DNA of 64,000 bases, from contig NZ_FQXH01000005.1 in the NCBI RefSeq assembly GCF_900129915.1, positions 62,001 through 126,000 on the forward strand, written 5' to 3'. Each line of letters opens with the position of its first letter. Position 1 is the first letter of the stretch. The position numbers and the translations under genes were made by a program. Positions 39,739 to 46,820 of the stretch are shown piece by piece. The DNA is from Tepidibacter thalassicus DSM 15285 (GTDB taxonomy: Bacteria; Bacillota; Clostridia; Peptostreptococcales; Peptostreptococcaceae). The notes below the pieces were generated by a model that was given only the letters and a program-made list of their open reading frames with translations, was not told the origin of the DNA and made no database searches.

Positions 39739-41299
39739 ATTAGGCGCTTTATACAAAAGCGGAGTTGCACAACTAAGAGCCACTAAACCGTGGAGAATTA
39801 GTTCAGAGCCATACACAGGAGCGGGAGTTGGAAACATAGCTGATTTTAGCACGTTGAAAGATATGACGCAATGGACGCTTGGAGATACACCAGTGGACGC
39901 TGCTAAGAGATTGAAGTGGCATAAAATTCAAGATGGAGACAAAACCTTGCTTATTTGCGATAGAGTAATTCTTGTAAATGTGAGTTGGAATGACTTAAAT
40001 TCACAAGGGCTAATAATGGGTAAGGATATTACAATTGATGGACAGAGTTATAAAGCTAGGGTAATGACGGTTGGAAATAATTACAGAAGAGGTTCTGATA
40101 ATTATTCGGGCGGTACACCCACAAACAATGAATGGGATAGGTTCATAACACGTGAAGAATCAATTTCGGGTTTGCCTGTACCCATTAGTAGCAATTTAGA
40201 CAGCGCTTTAAATTCAACCGATAAAAATTCGGCACATAATCAATTTTGGAATTGGATGGGTGTTTATTCATGGGGTCAAGAAACCTATACAGGAAATAGC
40301 TCCTCTCGTGCTCTCCGTGGTTACGGTTCGGCTCGCTATTGGTCTTACTATTCCGCGTCTGGTCGTAGCGTGACCGTCGGGTGGCGCCCCGTCCTTGAAA
40401 TTCTGAACTCTGCTCCGCTGATTTCTGGACAAGATGGCGACTTGGGTGAAAAGAACTCACCTTTTGAAATAATATACAATGTTTCTGACCCGGACGGAGA
40501 CACAATAAATGTGGTGGAAAAATTAAATGGAAATGTAATCAACACTAGGACTAATGTTCAACAAAATGTTGACCTAAACATTTCGATTGATAGCGCTACT
40601 TTTCAAGGGTTAGAATTAAACCAGCAACACACGATTATTATTGAAGCCACAGATTCTAAAAACCATACAGCCACAAGAACCCATACTTTTACCAAAACTG
40701 CTTCTCCTGTTGTTATTTCTGGTGAGGATACAAATTTGGAAGGAAAGTGGAAACCTTTTACACTGAAATATCAAGTTAGTGATTTGAATGGAAAAATGGT
40801 TGATGTCACCGAAAAAATTAATGGAAATACCATTAGGGTTGTAAGTTCAGCACCGCAAAACACTGATATAGAATTAAGCATTAATGATGTTTTTGAGGTA
40901 TTAGAACTTAATAGAGAACATATTATCACAATTAATGCAGTGAATACTGATGGGGCAATAGCAACAAGAACGTATACTTTCACAAAAGTTGATGATAGGT
41001 TAAAATTTACATTAAAAACCCCAATACCAACATCGGAAGCGGCTTCGAAAATTGTATTAAGTCTTGTTGAAAGTATACCAGATGGAACAACTTTTACGGC
41101 AAGAGCGACAAATAACGGATTTGACGAAAACCCTGTATGGGAGGATATAACCGAAAAAGTAGAAAATAGACAGACTTTTTATTTTACCAATGCAGTTAAA
41201 ACTTCTGAAAGCTGGGGAATTAATATCGAAATAGAAATACTCAAAAACAATCAACCTCAACCAATATGGATTGATGGATTTGGTATTTCATTTGAATAA
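39713..41299 (+). CDS. DGR variable protein, DUF6273-like receptor-binding tail protein
   Basis: 528 residues from TTG 39713 (GGAAGGTG upstream), overlapping rt. Residues about 40-227 form a DUF6273/C-type-lectin-like domain (GADTPVDAAKRLKW-like region, then LLICDRVILVNVSWNDLN, NNEWDRFITREESISG, ending GWRPVLEIL). VR lies at residues 196-226. Two Ig/cadherin-like repeats follow (about 230-325 and 330-425: FEIIYNVSDPDGDTINVVEK; FTLKYQVSDLNGKMVDVTEK), then a further beta domain. Unlike most DGR targets the VR is mid-protein. Likely the phage adhesin that is diversified. Confidence 0.92.
   Translation: MAQYLETVELGALYKSGVAQLRATKPWRISSEPYTGAGVGNIADFSTLKDMTQWTLGDTPVDAAKRLKWHKIQDGDKTLLICDRVILVNVSWNDLNSQGLIMGKDITIDGQSYKARVMTVGNNYRRGSDNYSGGTPTNNEWDRFITREESISGLPVPISSNLDSALNSTDKNSAHNQFWNWMGVYSWGQETYTGNSSSRALRGYGSARYWSYYSASGRSVTVGWRPVLEILNSAPLISGQDGDLGEKNSPFEIIYNVSDPDGDTINVVEKLNGNVINTRTNVQQNVDLNISIDSATFQGLELNQQHTIIIEATDSKNHTATRTHTFTKTASPVVISGEDTNLEGKWKPFTLKYQVSDLNGKMVDVTEKINGNTIRVVSSAPQNTDIELSINDVFEVLELNREHIITINAVNTDGAIATRTYTFTKVDDRLKFTLKTPIPTSEAASKIVLSLVESIPDGTTFTARATNNGFDENPVWEDITEKVENRQTFYFTNAVKTSESWGINIEIEILKNNQPQPIWIDGFGISFE
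40299..40391 (+). repeat. DGR variable repeat (VR)
   Basis: 93-base near-copy of TR. Coding changes relative to the TR translation are Tyr to Ser, Ile to Leu, and Asn to Gly, Ser, Tyr, Gly, Ser and Thr, clustered in exposed loop positions (GYGSARYWSYYSASGRSVTV). The invariant 3' part (TCGGGTGGCGCCCCG) encodes VGWRP. An imperfect GTCC...GGAC repeat follows downstream (40391-40431). Confidence 0.96.
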
Positions 41300-41311
41300 G
41301 GAGGTATAGGG

Positions 41312-41476
41312 ATGAAGGCTCTTAGGATTACAGATTTAAAAAAGCTTAAAGAAGAAAAAGCGAAAGAAAATGTTGGATTAATTGCGGCTTATGAAGCGAT
41401 TGCGGGTTTGAATGAACAAATTATGGTCTTGCAAGAAGAACTGAATACTTTAAAGAGAGGTGAAAGCGATGCTTAA
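41312..41476 (+). CDS. Small coiled-coil phage protein
   Basis: 54 residues, helical (KKLKEEKAKENVGLIAAYEAIA, NEQIMVLQEELNTLK). ATG 41312 has ATAAGGAGGTATAGGG upstream. Located between the tail adhesin and a CD1375-like protein, a position where Clostridia phages encode small tail or XkdX-like proteins. Overlaps the next gene by 8 bases. Confidence 0.65.
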   Translation: MKALRITDLKKLKEEKAKENVGLIAAYEAIAGLNEQIMVLQEELNTLKRGESDA

Positions 41477-41597
41477 TTATATGGTACAAGTATATGCGTT
41501 TCTTATCAAAAATAATAGAAGAACAATAGAAGCCATACCGGAACAATACAAGATACCGGTTTCGGAATATTTAGCAAAACAAGTTGAGGAAGTGTAA
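41469..41597 (+). CDS. CD1375-like small phage protein
   Basis: 42 residues: MVQVYAFLIKNNRRTIEAIP then YKIPVSEYLAKQVEEV. The pattern (short N-terminal strand, Y-x-x-L-I-K-x-x-R-R-T-I-E-x-I-P) is that of CD1375-family proteins found after tail genes. ATG 41469 follows AAGAGAGGTGAAAGCG. Function unknown. Confidence 0.7.
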   Translation: MLNYMVQVYAFLIKNNRRTIEAIPEQYKIPVSEYLAKQVEEV

Positions 41598-41601
41598 TAA
41601 A

Positions 41602-41766
41602 GTGCTAGAAACATTTTTAAAACTTGAACAAATAATTGAGGAACAACAGAAAACTATAAAAACCCAACAAGAAATAATCAATAATCTTTCGTTAGAAAAT
41701 ATAAATTTGAAACAATTAACAAGCGAATTGATAGTAACGAATAAAAATGATGGCTCTTTTAAATAA
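41602..41766 (+). CDS. Small coiled-coil phage protein
   Basis: 54 residues from GTG 41602 (GAGGAAGTG upstream). One long heptad-like helix (LEQIIEEQQKTIKTQQEIIN, LENINLKQLTSELI). The gene's end is part of a terminator hairpin. No family recognised; typical of small proteins before the lysis cassette. Confidence 0.6.
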   Translation: MLETFLKLEQIIEEQQKTIKTQQEIINNLSLENINLKQLTSELIVTNKNDGSFK

Positions 41767-41786
41767 AGGCTGTCATTTTTATTTTT
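41744..41786 (+). terminator. Terminator between tail and lysis modules
   Basis: AAAATGA...CTTT pairs with AAAG...TCATTTT with a two-base internal mismatch, followed by TATTTTT. It overlaps the end of the coiled-coil gene. Confidence 0.65.
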
Positions 41787-41827
41787 AAAATAGCTAAAGT
41801 GTTCGGAAAGAATAGAGGTGAGCAACG

Positions 41828-42154
41828 TTGAACGAATGCAAGGATTGCATACAAGTGAAGAACTTGGAAGATAGAATAAAATCCGTTTGGAATGCGATTA
41901 ATGAAACAAAGGGTTTCATTAAAGACTTTGAAAAAAGAATTACAGATTTAGAAATCGCAAAAAGTGAGAGCAGAAAAGATATAGAAAGGATATTTGACGC
42001 AATAGAGACGATTGAAAAAAATATAGTCAAAATTGCAGACGCTATGGAAGCCATGAAAAGCAAAGACATCAAGACATATGACAATTTAAAATATGAGGTT
42101 ATAAAATACATCGTGTTAGCTGGGCTTGCCTTTGCCATGGCTAAACTTTTCTAA
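41828..42154 (+). CDS. XhlA-like hemolysin/holin-associated protein
   Basis: 108 residues from TTG 41828 (AATAGAGGTGAGCAACG). A long coiled coil (KNLEDRIKSVWNAINETKGF ... ERIFDAIETIEKNIVKIADAME) followed by one C-terminal membrane helix (IKYIVLAGLAFAMAKLF), the XhlA topology. XhlA works with a holin and amidase to lyse the host. Confidence 0.85.
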   Translation: MNECKDCIQVKNLEDRIKSVWNAINETKGFIKDFEKRITDLEIAKSESRKDIERIFDAIETIEKNIVKIADAMEAMKSKDIKTYDNLKYEVIKYIVLAGLAFAMAKLF

Positions 42155-42171
42155 AAGGTCGGTGAAAAAGA

Positions 42172-42510
42172 ATGGAATATATAGGCTACATCATAGCAGG
42201 AGTTTTTGCCGGAGCCATTGTAACGGCATTTATTGCGGCGAAAAAAGGAAAGAAAAAAATTGAGTTCTCGAAAGTTGTACTTATGTTGGTTTTATCAACC
42301 TATTTCATAGGGGTTTTCGTAGGAGTGAAAATTGTTTTTATTGATGTATCACAATTGGGGGTTGTGCTGGCGTTCATTGGAACACCAACAGCCGCCGCGA
42401 TTGCTTTTTATTGCTGGAAAGCAAAGGCAGAGAACTTATTGAAAATTAAAAAGGAAAATCCGGAAATTACGGAAGTTCCTATTGATTTTAATAATATATC
42501 ATCACAATAA
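42172..42510 (+). CDS. Small membrane protein, probable holin
   Basis: 112 residues with three hydrophobic segments (YIGYIIAGVFAGAIVTAFIA; VVLMLVLSTYFIGVFVGVKI; LGVVLAFIGTPTAAAIAFY) and a charged C-terminus. Position between XhlA and the endolysin suggests a holin, which would let the amidase cross the membrane. Family not recognised. Confidence 0.65.
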   Translation: MEYIGYIIAGVFAGAIVTAFIAAKKGKKKIEFSKVVLMLVLSTYFIGVFVGVKIVFIDVSQLGVVLAFIGTPTAAAIAFYCWKAKAENLLKIKKENPEITEVPIDFNNISSQ

Positions 42511-42527
42511 TAAGGAGGTAATTTGGA

Positions 42528-43493
42528 ATGAGAATAACAAAGAAAAATTCACCAAACAAGTATAATGGAAGAAGAGGTTGGAAACCAGATATGATTGTTT
42601 GTCATATCACAGAGGGGTCATATAATGGCGCGGTATCATGGTTATGCAATCCGAAGTCGCAAGCTTCAGCACATTATGTTGTTGCTAAAGATGGAAGAGT
42701 GACGCAACTTGTGGACCTAAAGGACGGTGCTTGGTGCAATGGGACAAGTACAAAGCCATCAAGCAAAGTTTATTATGGGAAATCATCACTAAAAGCCGTA
42801 AGAGATAGAAGGACCAACGCAAACTATTACACCGTATCAATTGAGCATGAGGGATTCTGGAAGGAAAACAAAGGCAAACTTACAGAAGCGCAGAAAGCCG
42901 CAACAATTGAACTGATAAAACATATAAGAGATGAAGTGAAAAAGATATTTGGGGTAGAAATACCAGCAGATAGGGCGCATATAGTGGGACATTATGAAGT
43001 AAGCCCAATAACAAAACCACATTGCCCGGGTGAAAACTTCCAGTTTGACGAAATTATAAAAGCGGTAGGCGGTTCAAGTGTTCCGGTTACACCTAACGCA
43101 CCAACGAATACAAATGATTTTAAAGTTGGTGATACTGTAACAGTTAAAAGAAGCGCCACAAAGTACGCTACAGGACAAAGGATTGCTAACTTTGTAAAAG
43201 GAAGCAAATACAAAATAAAACAGCTTGGAGCGGACAGGGCGTTGTTATCTGGTATAAATAGCTGGGTGAAATTATCAGACCTAGAAGGAGAGGGAGGAAC
43301 TAGAAACATTATAAAAGTAGGTTCAAAAGTTAAAATCACCGGAAACAAATATGCAACAGGTCAGAAAATCCCGGGATGGGTAAAAAACGGAACTCATGAA
43401 GTTTCGAGAATAGCGGGAGAAAAAGCATTGCTTGGAGCAAACGGCGGAATCAATAGCTGGTTAAATAAAAGTGATATTAAAGTTATAGAATAG
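42528..43493 (+). CDS. Endolysin: N-acetylmuramoyl-L-alanine amidase with two SH3-like repeats
   Basis: 321 residues. Amidase_2 (T7 lysozyme-like) domain about 1-180 with zinc ligands in IVCHITEG, VGHYEVSP and PHCPGENF, and TVSIEHEG. Two C-terminal cell-wall-binding repeats follow (about 200-255 and 265-320), sharing KYATGQ-x-I/P and ALL-x-x-I/NSW. It cleaves the amide bond between MurNAc and L-Ala. No signal peptide, so export depends on the holin. ATG follows AATAAGGAGGTAATTTGGA. Confidence 0.94.
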   Translation: MRITKKNSPNKYNGRRGWKPDMIVCHITEGSYNGAVSWLCNPKSQASAHYVVAKDGRVTQLVDLKDGAWCNGTSTKPSSKVYYGKSSLKAVRDRRTNANYYTVSIEHEGFWKENKGKLTEAQKAATIELIKHIRDEVKKIFGVEIPADRAHIVGHYEVSPITKPHCPGENFQFDEIIKAVGGSSVPVTPNAPTNTNDFKVGDTVTVKRSATKYATGQRIANFVKGSKYKIKQLGADRALLSGINSWVKLSDLEGEGGTRNIIKVGSKVKITGNKYATGQKIPGWVKNGTHEVSRIAGEKALLGANGGINSWLNKSDIKVIE

Positions 43494-43504
43494 GAGGAAT
43501 TAAA

Positions 43505-43873
43505 ATGGCTATATTGAATTTTTTACTTGAAAATTGGGACAGCGTTATTGTTGTTATAGGGTTTATTGCCCTTGTTGTAGTGCTTATCAAAAGAGGCGAA
43601 ATGAAAATATTGAACAATATACTTTACAAGTTGGTAACACAAGCAGAAAGAGAATTTGGAGCAGGAACAGGGGAATTGAAATATGCGGCGGTATCTGATT
43701 GGATATACGAACGTTTGCCGGCTATATTGAAATTCTTATTTACTTCAAAAGATATAGACAGAATGATTGAAAGCACACTTGAAATGGCAAAACAAAAATG
43801 GGAAAGCAACGAAAACCTAAAAATGTATATTAATAATGAAGAGAAAATTTTGCCAGAAATTAAAACGGAATAA
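43505..43873 (+). CDS. LL-H-type holin-like protein
   Basis: 122 residues. One N-terminal membrane helix (SVIVVIGFIALVVVLI), then VTQAEREFGAGTGELKYAAVSDWIYERLP and FLFTSKDIDRMIE (quoted in parts), characteristic of the phage LL-H holin family. Last gene of the late operon; ATG has AATAGGAGGAATTAAA upstream. With two further membrane proteins next to the amidase, which one is the true holin is uncertain. Confidence 0.82.
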   Translation: MAILNFLLENWDSVIVVIGFIALVVVLIKRGEMKILNNILYKLVTQAEREFGAGTGELKYAAVSDWIYERLPAILKFLFTSKDIDRMIESTLEMAKQKWESNENLKMYINNEEKILPEIKTE

Positions 43874-43880
43874 AAGAAGC

Positions 43881-43920
43881 AAAAGCCCATTGGAGAATTG
43901 ATGTTCACCAGTGGGCTTTT
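43881..43920 (+). terminator. Terminator at end of the phage late operon
   Basis: AAAAGCCCATTGG (43881-43893) pairs with CCAGTGGGCTTTT (43908-43920), one wobble, ending in TTTT. It isolates the rebuilt mtaB from phage late transcription. Confidence 0.85.
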
Positions 43921-43935
43921 GAACATATTTTATAG

Positions 43936-43964
43936 TTGAATGCTTACAAACTGTATGGTAGAAT
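43936..43964 (+). promoter_or_regulatory. Phage-borne promoter driving the rebuilt mtaB
   Basis: TTGAAT (43936-43941), 17-base spacer, TAGAAT (43959-43964), sigma-A-like. It lies between the late-operon terminator and the mtaB start, about 120 bases upstream of ATG 44085, on the phage side of attR. The leader 43970-44084 contains no open frame of note and ends with ATAGGAGGAAGCTACCGCG. Confidence 0.72.
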
Positions 43965-44084
43965 ATATTCATGCATAAAACAGCATTATACCAAAAATAC
44001 AGAAAGAATACAAGAAAAATTAATTTTATTAACAATATATAATAACACACTTGGAAATAATAAATATAGGAGGAAGCTACCGCG

Positions 44085-45449
44085 ATGGAAAATAAAAATA
44101 GAGAAAAAGTTGACCTAAGTCTTGACGCAGAGGCATTTTACAAGAAATATGGGCGCAAAAAAACCATATCTATATTCACTTTAGGTTGTAAAGTAAATCA
44201 ATATGAAACGGAAGCTATGATGGAACTTTTTAAAAAATCTTCATACGAAATTGTAGATTGTGAAGAATATGCAGATATATATGTAATAAATACTTGTACT
44301 GTTACAAATATGAGTGACAGAAAATCAAGGCAGTTTATAAGAAGAGCTAAAAAGAAAAATCCTTTATCTATAATAGTAGTAGTAGGTTGTTATTCTCAAG
44401 TAGCACCTGAGGAGATTTTAGATATAGAAGAAGTAAATATTGTTATGGGAACTAATGATAGGAATAAAATTGTTGAAATAGTAAAAAATGTTGATAGCAA
44501 TACTAAGTTAAGTACTGTTGATGATATAATGAAGGTTAGAGAATTTGAGGAAATGCAAATAAAAGAAGTAAGAGGAAAAACTAGAGCATTTTTAAAAATA
44601 CAAGAAGGATGTGATAGGTTTTGTTCTTACTGTATAATACCTTATGCTAGAGGACCTGTTAGAAGTAGACTACTTGAAAATATAGTGAATGAAGTTAAAA
44701 AGCTTTCAAATAATGGATTTAAAGAGATAGTTTTAACTGGTATTCATGTGGCATCTTATGGAAAGGATTTAGGAAATGTAAATTTATTAGATGTTTTAAG
44801 AGAAATTCATAAAATTGAGGGTATACAAAGAATAAGATTGAGTTCTGTGGAACCACTTCTTATGACAGATAGTTTTATAAAGGAAATAGCCTCTATGGAC
44901 AAGATATGTCCTCATTTTCATCTATCTCTTCAAAGTGGATGCGATGAAACATTAAAAAGAATGAATAGAAAGTATACTACAAAACAGTATAGAGATATAG
45001 TTGAAAAAATTAGAAAAAACATAAAAGATGCATCTATAACTACAGATGTTATAGTTGGTTTTCCTGGAGAAACTGATAAAGAATTTGAAGTAACTTATAA
45101 TTTTTTGAAGGAGATACAACTTTCTCAAATGCATATTTTTAAGTATTCTCCTAGGAAAGGGACTCCTGCTGCATCTATGAAAAATCAAGTAGATCCTAAA
45201 GTAAAGCAAATAAGAAGTGAGAAACTTATAAATTTATCTAAGGAGAATTATATAAAATTTACATCTAAGTTTATAGGTGAAATTGTACCTGTATTATTTG
45301 AGCAGAAATTAGAAAATGGATATTATGAAGGGTTGACTCCTAATTATATAAGGGTTTTAGTTAAAGAGGAAGAAGATATAGAGGGAAAAATATTAAATGT
45401 TAAGTTAAACAAAATAAAAGAAGAGTTTGTAGAAGGAATTTTAATTTGA
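44085..45449 (+). CDS. mtaB: tRNA (N6-L-threonylcarbamoyladenosine(37)-C2)-methylthiotransferase MtaB, chimeric 5' end
   Basis: 454 residues. MtaB adds a methylthio group to t6A37 of tRNAs reading ANN codons. N-terminal UPF0004 domain with Cys35 (LGCKVNQYE), Cys72 region (INTCTVTN) and Cys at VVGCYSQ; radical-SAM CxxxCxxC in EGCDRFCSYCIIPYARGP; C-terminal TRAM-like region. Residues 1-34 (MENKNREKVDLSLDAEAFYK..., then TISIFTLG) are phage-encoded and replace the native MKKVAFYTLG; about 24 extra residues precede the first strand. Catalytic cysteines all lie on the host side. Ribosome binding site TAGGAGG. Confidence 0.95.
   Translation: MENKNREKVDLSLDAEAFYKKYGRKKTISIFTLGCKVNQYETEAMMELFKKSSYEIVDCEEYADIYVINTCTVTNMSDRKSRQFIRRAKKKNPLSIIVVVGCYSQVAPEEILDIEEVNIVMGTNDRNKIVEIVKNVDSNTKLSTVDDIMKVREFEEMQIKEVRGKTRAFLKIQEGCDRFCSYCIIPYARGPVRSRLLENIVNEVKKLSNNGFKEIVLTGIHVASYGKDLGNVNLLDVLREIHKIEGIQRIRLSSVEPLLMTDSFIKEIASMDKICPHFHLSLQSGCDETLKRMNRKYTTKQYRDIVEKIRKNIKDASITTDVIVGFPGETDKEFEVTYNFLKEIQLSQMHIFKYSPRKGTPAASMKNQVDPKVKQIRSEKLINLSKENYIKFTSKFIGEIVPVLFEQKLENGYYEGLTPNYIRVLVKEEEDIEGKILNVKLNKIKEEFVEGILI
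44181..44189. other. attR: right prophage/host junction inside mtaB
   Basis: TTAGGTTGT, codons Leu33-Gly34-Cys35. To the left the sequence is phage-supplied; from TGT/AAAGTAAATCAATATG onward it is host. Joining attL-left to attR-right gives CTG GGG TGT AAA, an intact MKKVAFYTLGCKVNQYE reading, which supports this junction. In the excised phage circle the left arm would read to TGA after 34 codons. Confidence 0.78.
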
Positions 45450-45493
45450 ATATAGTATTTATATTTTAGGTTTTGTGTAAGGAGGTGTAAAAA

Positions 45494-45832
45494 ATGGAAA
45501 ATTGTATATTTTGTAAAATAGTGAATGGAGAAATTCCATCGACTAAAATATATGAGGATGATAAAGTGCTTGCATTTAAAGATATAAATCCAATAGCGCC
45601 AATTCATATTTTAGTGATACCTAAAAAACACTATGAATCTATAATACATATACCAGATAATGAAATGGATATTATATCTGATATTCATAAAGTTATAAAT
45701 AAAATTGCTAAAGATATGAATTTTGAACAAAGTGGATTTAGAATTGTAAATAATTGTGGAAAAGATGCAGGACAAGAGGTAAAACATATACATTATCATA
45801 TTATTGGTGGAAAAACCTTAAATTGGCCATAG
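45494..45832 (+). CDS. hinT: HIT-family nucleotide hydrolase/transferase (HinT-like)
   Basis: 112 residues. CIFCKIVNGEIPSTKIYEDD at the N-terminus and the histidine triad GQEVKHIHYHIIGG (H-x-H-x-H) near the C-terminus. Hydrolyses adenosine 5'-phosphoramidates in the cytoplasm. ATG follows GTAAGGAGGTGTAAAAA, 44 bases after mtaB, so it is probably co-transcribed from the phage-derived promoter. Confidence 0.95.
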   Translation: MENCIFCKIVNGEIPSTKIYEDDKVLAFKDINPIAPIHILVIPKKHYESIIHIPDNEMDIISDIHKVINKIAKDMNFEQSGFRIVNNCGKDAGQEVKHIHYHIIGGKTLNWP

Positions 45833-45845
45833 AATCAAAAAATAC

Positions 45846-45874
45846 TTGATAAAAGTTTAAAAGTAGTTTATAAT
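45846..45874 (+). promoter_or_regulatory. Promoter for rpsU-yqeY
   Basis: TTGATA (45846-45851), 17 bases, TATAAT (45869-45874). The 94-base leader to rpsU contains TAGCAGAATTGCTGGTA, a small possible hairpin that might serve feedback control by S21; that role is speculative. Confidence 0.75.
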
Positions 45875-45967
45875 AACTAAGTATGGTATTAACCCTGTAA
45901 TAAATCTAGCTTATAATCACAGTTATAGTTATAGCAGAATTGCTGGTATTGGAGGGAGGGAAGAAGA

Positions 45968-46147
45968 ATGTCAGAAGTAAAAGTAAGAGAAAATGAATCT
46001 TTAGATAGTGCTCTTAGAAGATTTAAGCGTCAATGTGCTATGTCTGGTATATTATCTGAAATCAGAAAAAGAGAGCATTATGATAAGCCAAGCGTAAAGC
46101 GTAAGAAAAAAGCTGAGGCTGCAAGAAGAAAAAAAGCAAAAAGATAG
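45968..46147 (+). CDS. rpsU: 30S ribosomal protein S21
   Basis: 59 residues: [40 protein letters not shown], then a Lys/Arg-rich tail ([11 protein letters not shown]). Complete length for bacterial S21, which helps 30S base pairing with mRNA. ATG follows GGAGGGAGGGAAGA. Conserved neighbour of yqeY. Confidence 0.95.
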   Translation: MSEVKVRENESLDSALRRFKRQCAMSGILSEIRKREHYDKPSVKRKKKAEAARRKKAKR

Positions 46148-46167
46148 TAGATAAGAGGTGAAAGGGG

Positions 46168-46611
46168 ATGTCCCTTAAATCGAAATTAATGGATGATCTA
46201 AAACTTGCTATGAAAGAAAAAGATCAAGTTAAAAAGTCTGTTATTACTCTTATAAGATCTGCAGTTAAGCAGTATGAAGTGGATAATAGAATTGAACTTG
46301 ATGATGATGGTGTTATAGACATTGTTTCTAAACAAATGAAACAAAGAAAAGATGCACTTGAGGAATTTAAAAAGGCAGGTAGAGAAGATCTTATAGCTCA
46401 GACAGAATCTGAGATTGAAATATTAAAAACTTATTTGCCAGCTCAATTAAGCGATGAAGAAGTAGAAAAGATAGTTGTAGAAACTATAGGTGAAATTAGT
46501 GCTTCTTCAATGAAGGATATGGGTAAAGTTATGTCAGCTATAATGCCTAAAGTGAAGGGAAAGGCTGATGGTAAAATTGTAAATCAATTAGTAAAAAAAC
46601 ACTTACAATAG
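46168..46611 (+). CDS. yqeY: GatB/YqeY domain-containing protein
   Basis: 147 residues. LMDDLKLAMKEKDQVKKSVI, LIRSAVKQYEVD and PAQLSDEEVEKIV, MKDMGKVMSAIMPKVKGKADG are YqeY hallmarks. Resembles the tRNA-binding tail domain of GatB; thought to relate to tRNA amidotransferase function, but exact role is not settled. ATG follows AAGAGGTGAAAGGGG. Confidence 0.93.
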   Translation: MSLKSKLMDDLKLAMKEKDQVKKSVITLIRSAVKQYEVDNRIELDDDGVIDIVSKQMKQRKDALEEFKKAGREDLIAQTESEIEILKTYLPAQLSDEEVEKIVVETIGEISASSMKDMGKVMSAIMPKVKGKADGKIVNQLVKKHLQ

Positions 46612-46616
46612 ATATA

Positions 46617-46648
46617 AAAGACTAAAGCTTAGCTTTAGTCTTTTTTTA
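46617..46648 (+). terminator. Intrinsic terminator after yqeY
   Basis: AAAGACTAAAGC (46617-46628), loop TTA, GCTTTAGTC (46632-46640), then TTTTTTT. Strong rho-independent terminator. Confidence 0.92.
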
Positions 46649-46740
46649 TATTTGTTAAAAAAACAAAGGATTTATGATAAATAAAAAGAAATATTATTAT
46701 ATAAGTATCGTAAAATTATTTAGATGTAATATTTTTGATA

Positions 46741-46768
46741 TTGTTATTGTATATATATTTAATATAAT
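46741..46768 (+). promoter_or_regulatory. Promoter for the Hpt-REC-GGDEF gene
   Basis: TTGTTA (46741-46746), 16 bases, TATAAT (46763-46768), about 53 bases before GTG 46821. It lies inside an upstream in-frame extension (from 46674), which supports the shorter protein. Confidence 0.6.
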
Positions 46769-46820
46769 ACGTTTTGATGTGCTTTTTTTAGAGGTAAAAA
46801 ATAAAAAGGGGAGAGACGGA

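Larger units (their letters stand above)
3008..44188. mobile_element. Complete prophage, about 41 kb, contractile-tailed, inserted in mtaB
   Basis: Bounded by the two halves of mtaB. The left end has a serine integrase on the minus strand, then the immunity region. From 6.9 kb onward nearly all genes are on the plus strand, in order early genes, replication/partition, packaging, head, contractile tail, DGR and lysis. The coding sequence is visibly richer in G and C than the flanks, with GCG, CGC and CCG-containing codons rare in the host genes. All essential modules are present and no structural gene looks broken, so it may be inducible. The head genes resemble lambda and the tail genes resemble P2/Mu. 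Confidence 0.93.

Noticed and set aside
40391..40431. Perfect cruciform downstream of VR as in the Bordetella phage DGR
   Set aside because: Only an imperfect GTCC...GGAC repeat with interrupted arms is present; it is too weak to claim as a homing hairpin.
38400..43900. A second VR
   Set aside because: I looked for further copies of the GGGTGGCGCCCCG end of TR/VR; only the two described were seen.
3019..44199. TAAAGTAAAT shared near both prophage ends as att core (3019-3028 and 44189-44198)
   Set aside because: The two copies are out of register with the mtaB codons. A crossover there would leave the TGA in the restored host gene. The GG/TG dinucleotides at Leu-Gly-Cys give an intact gene.
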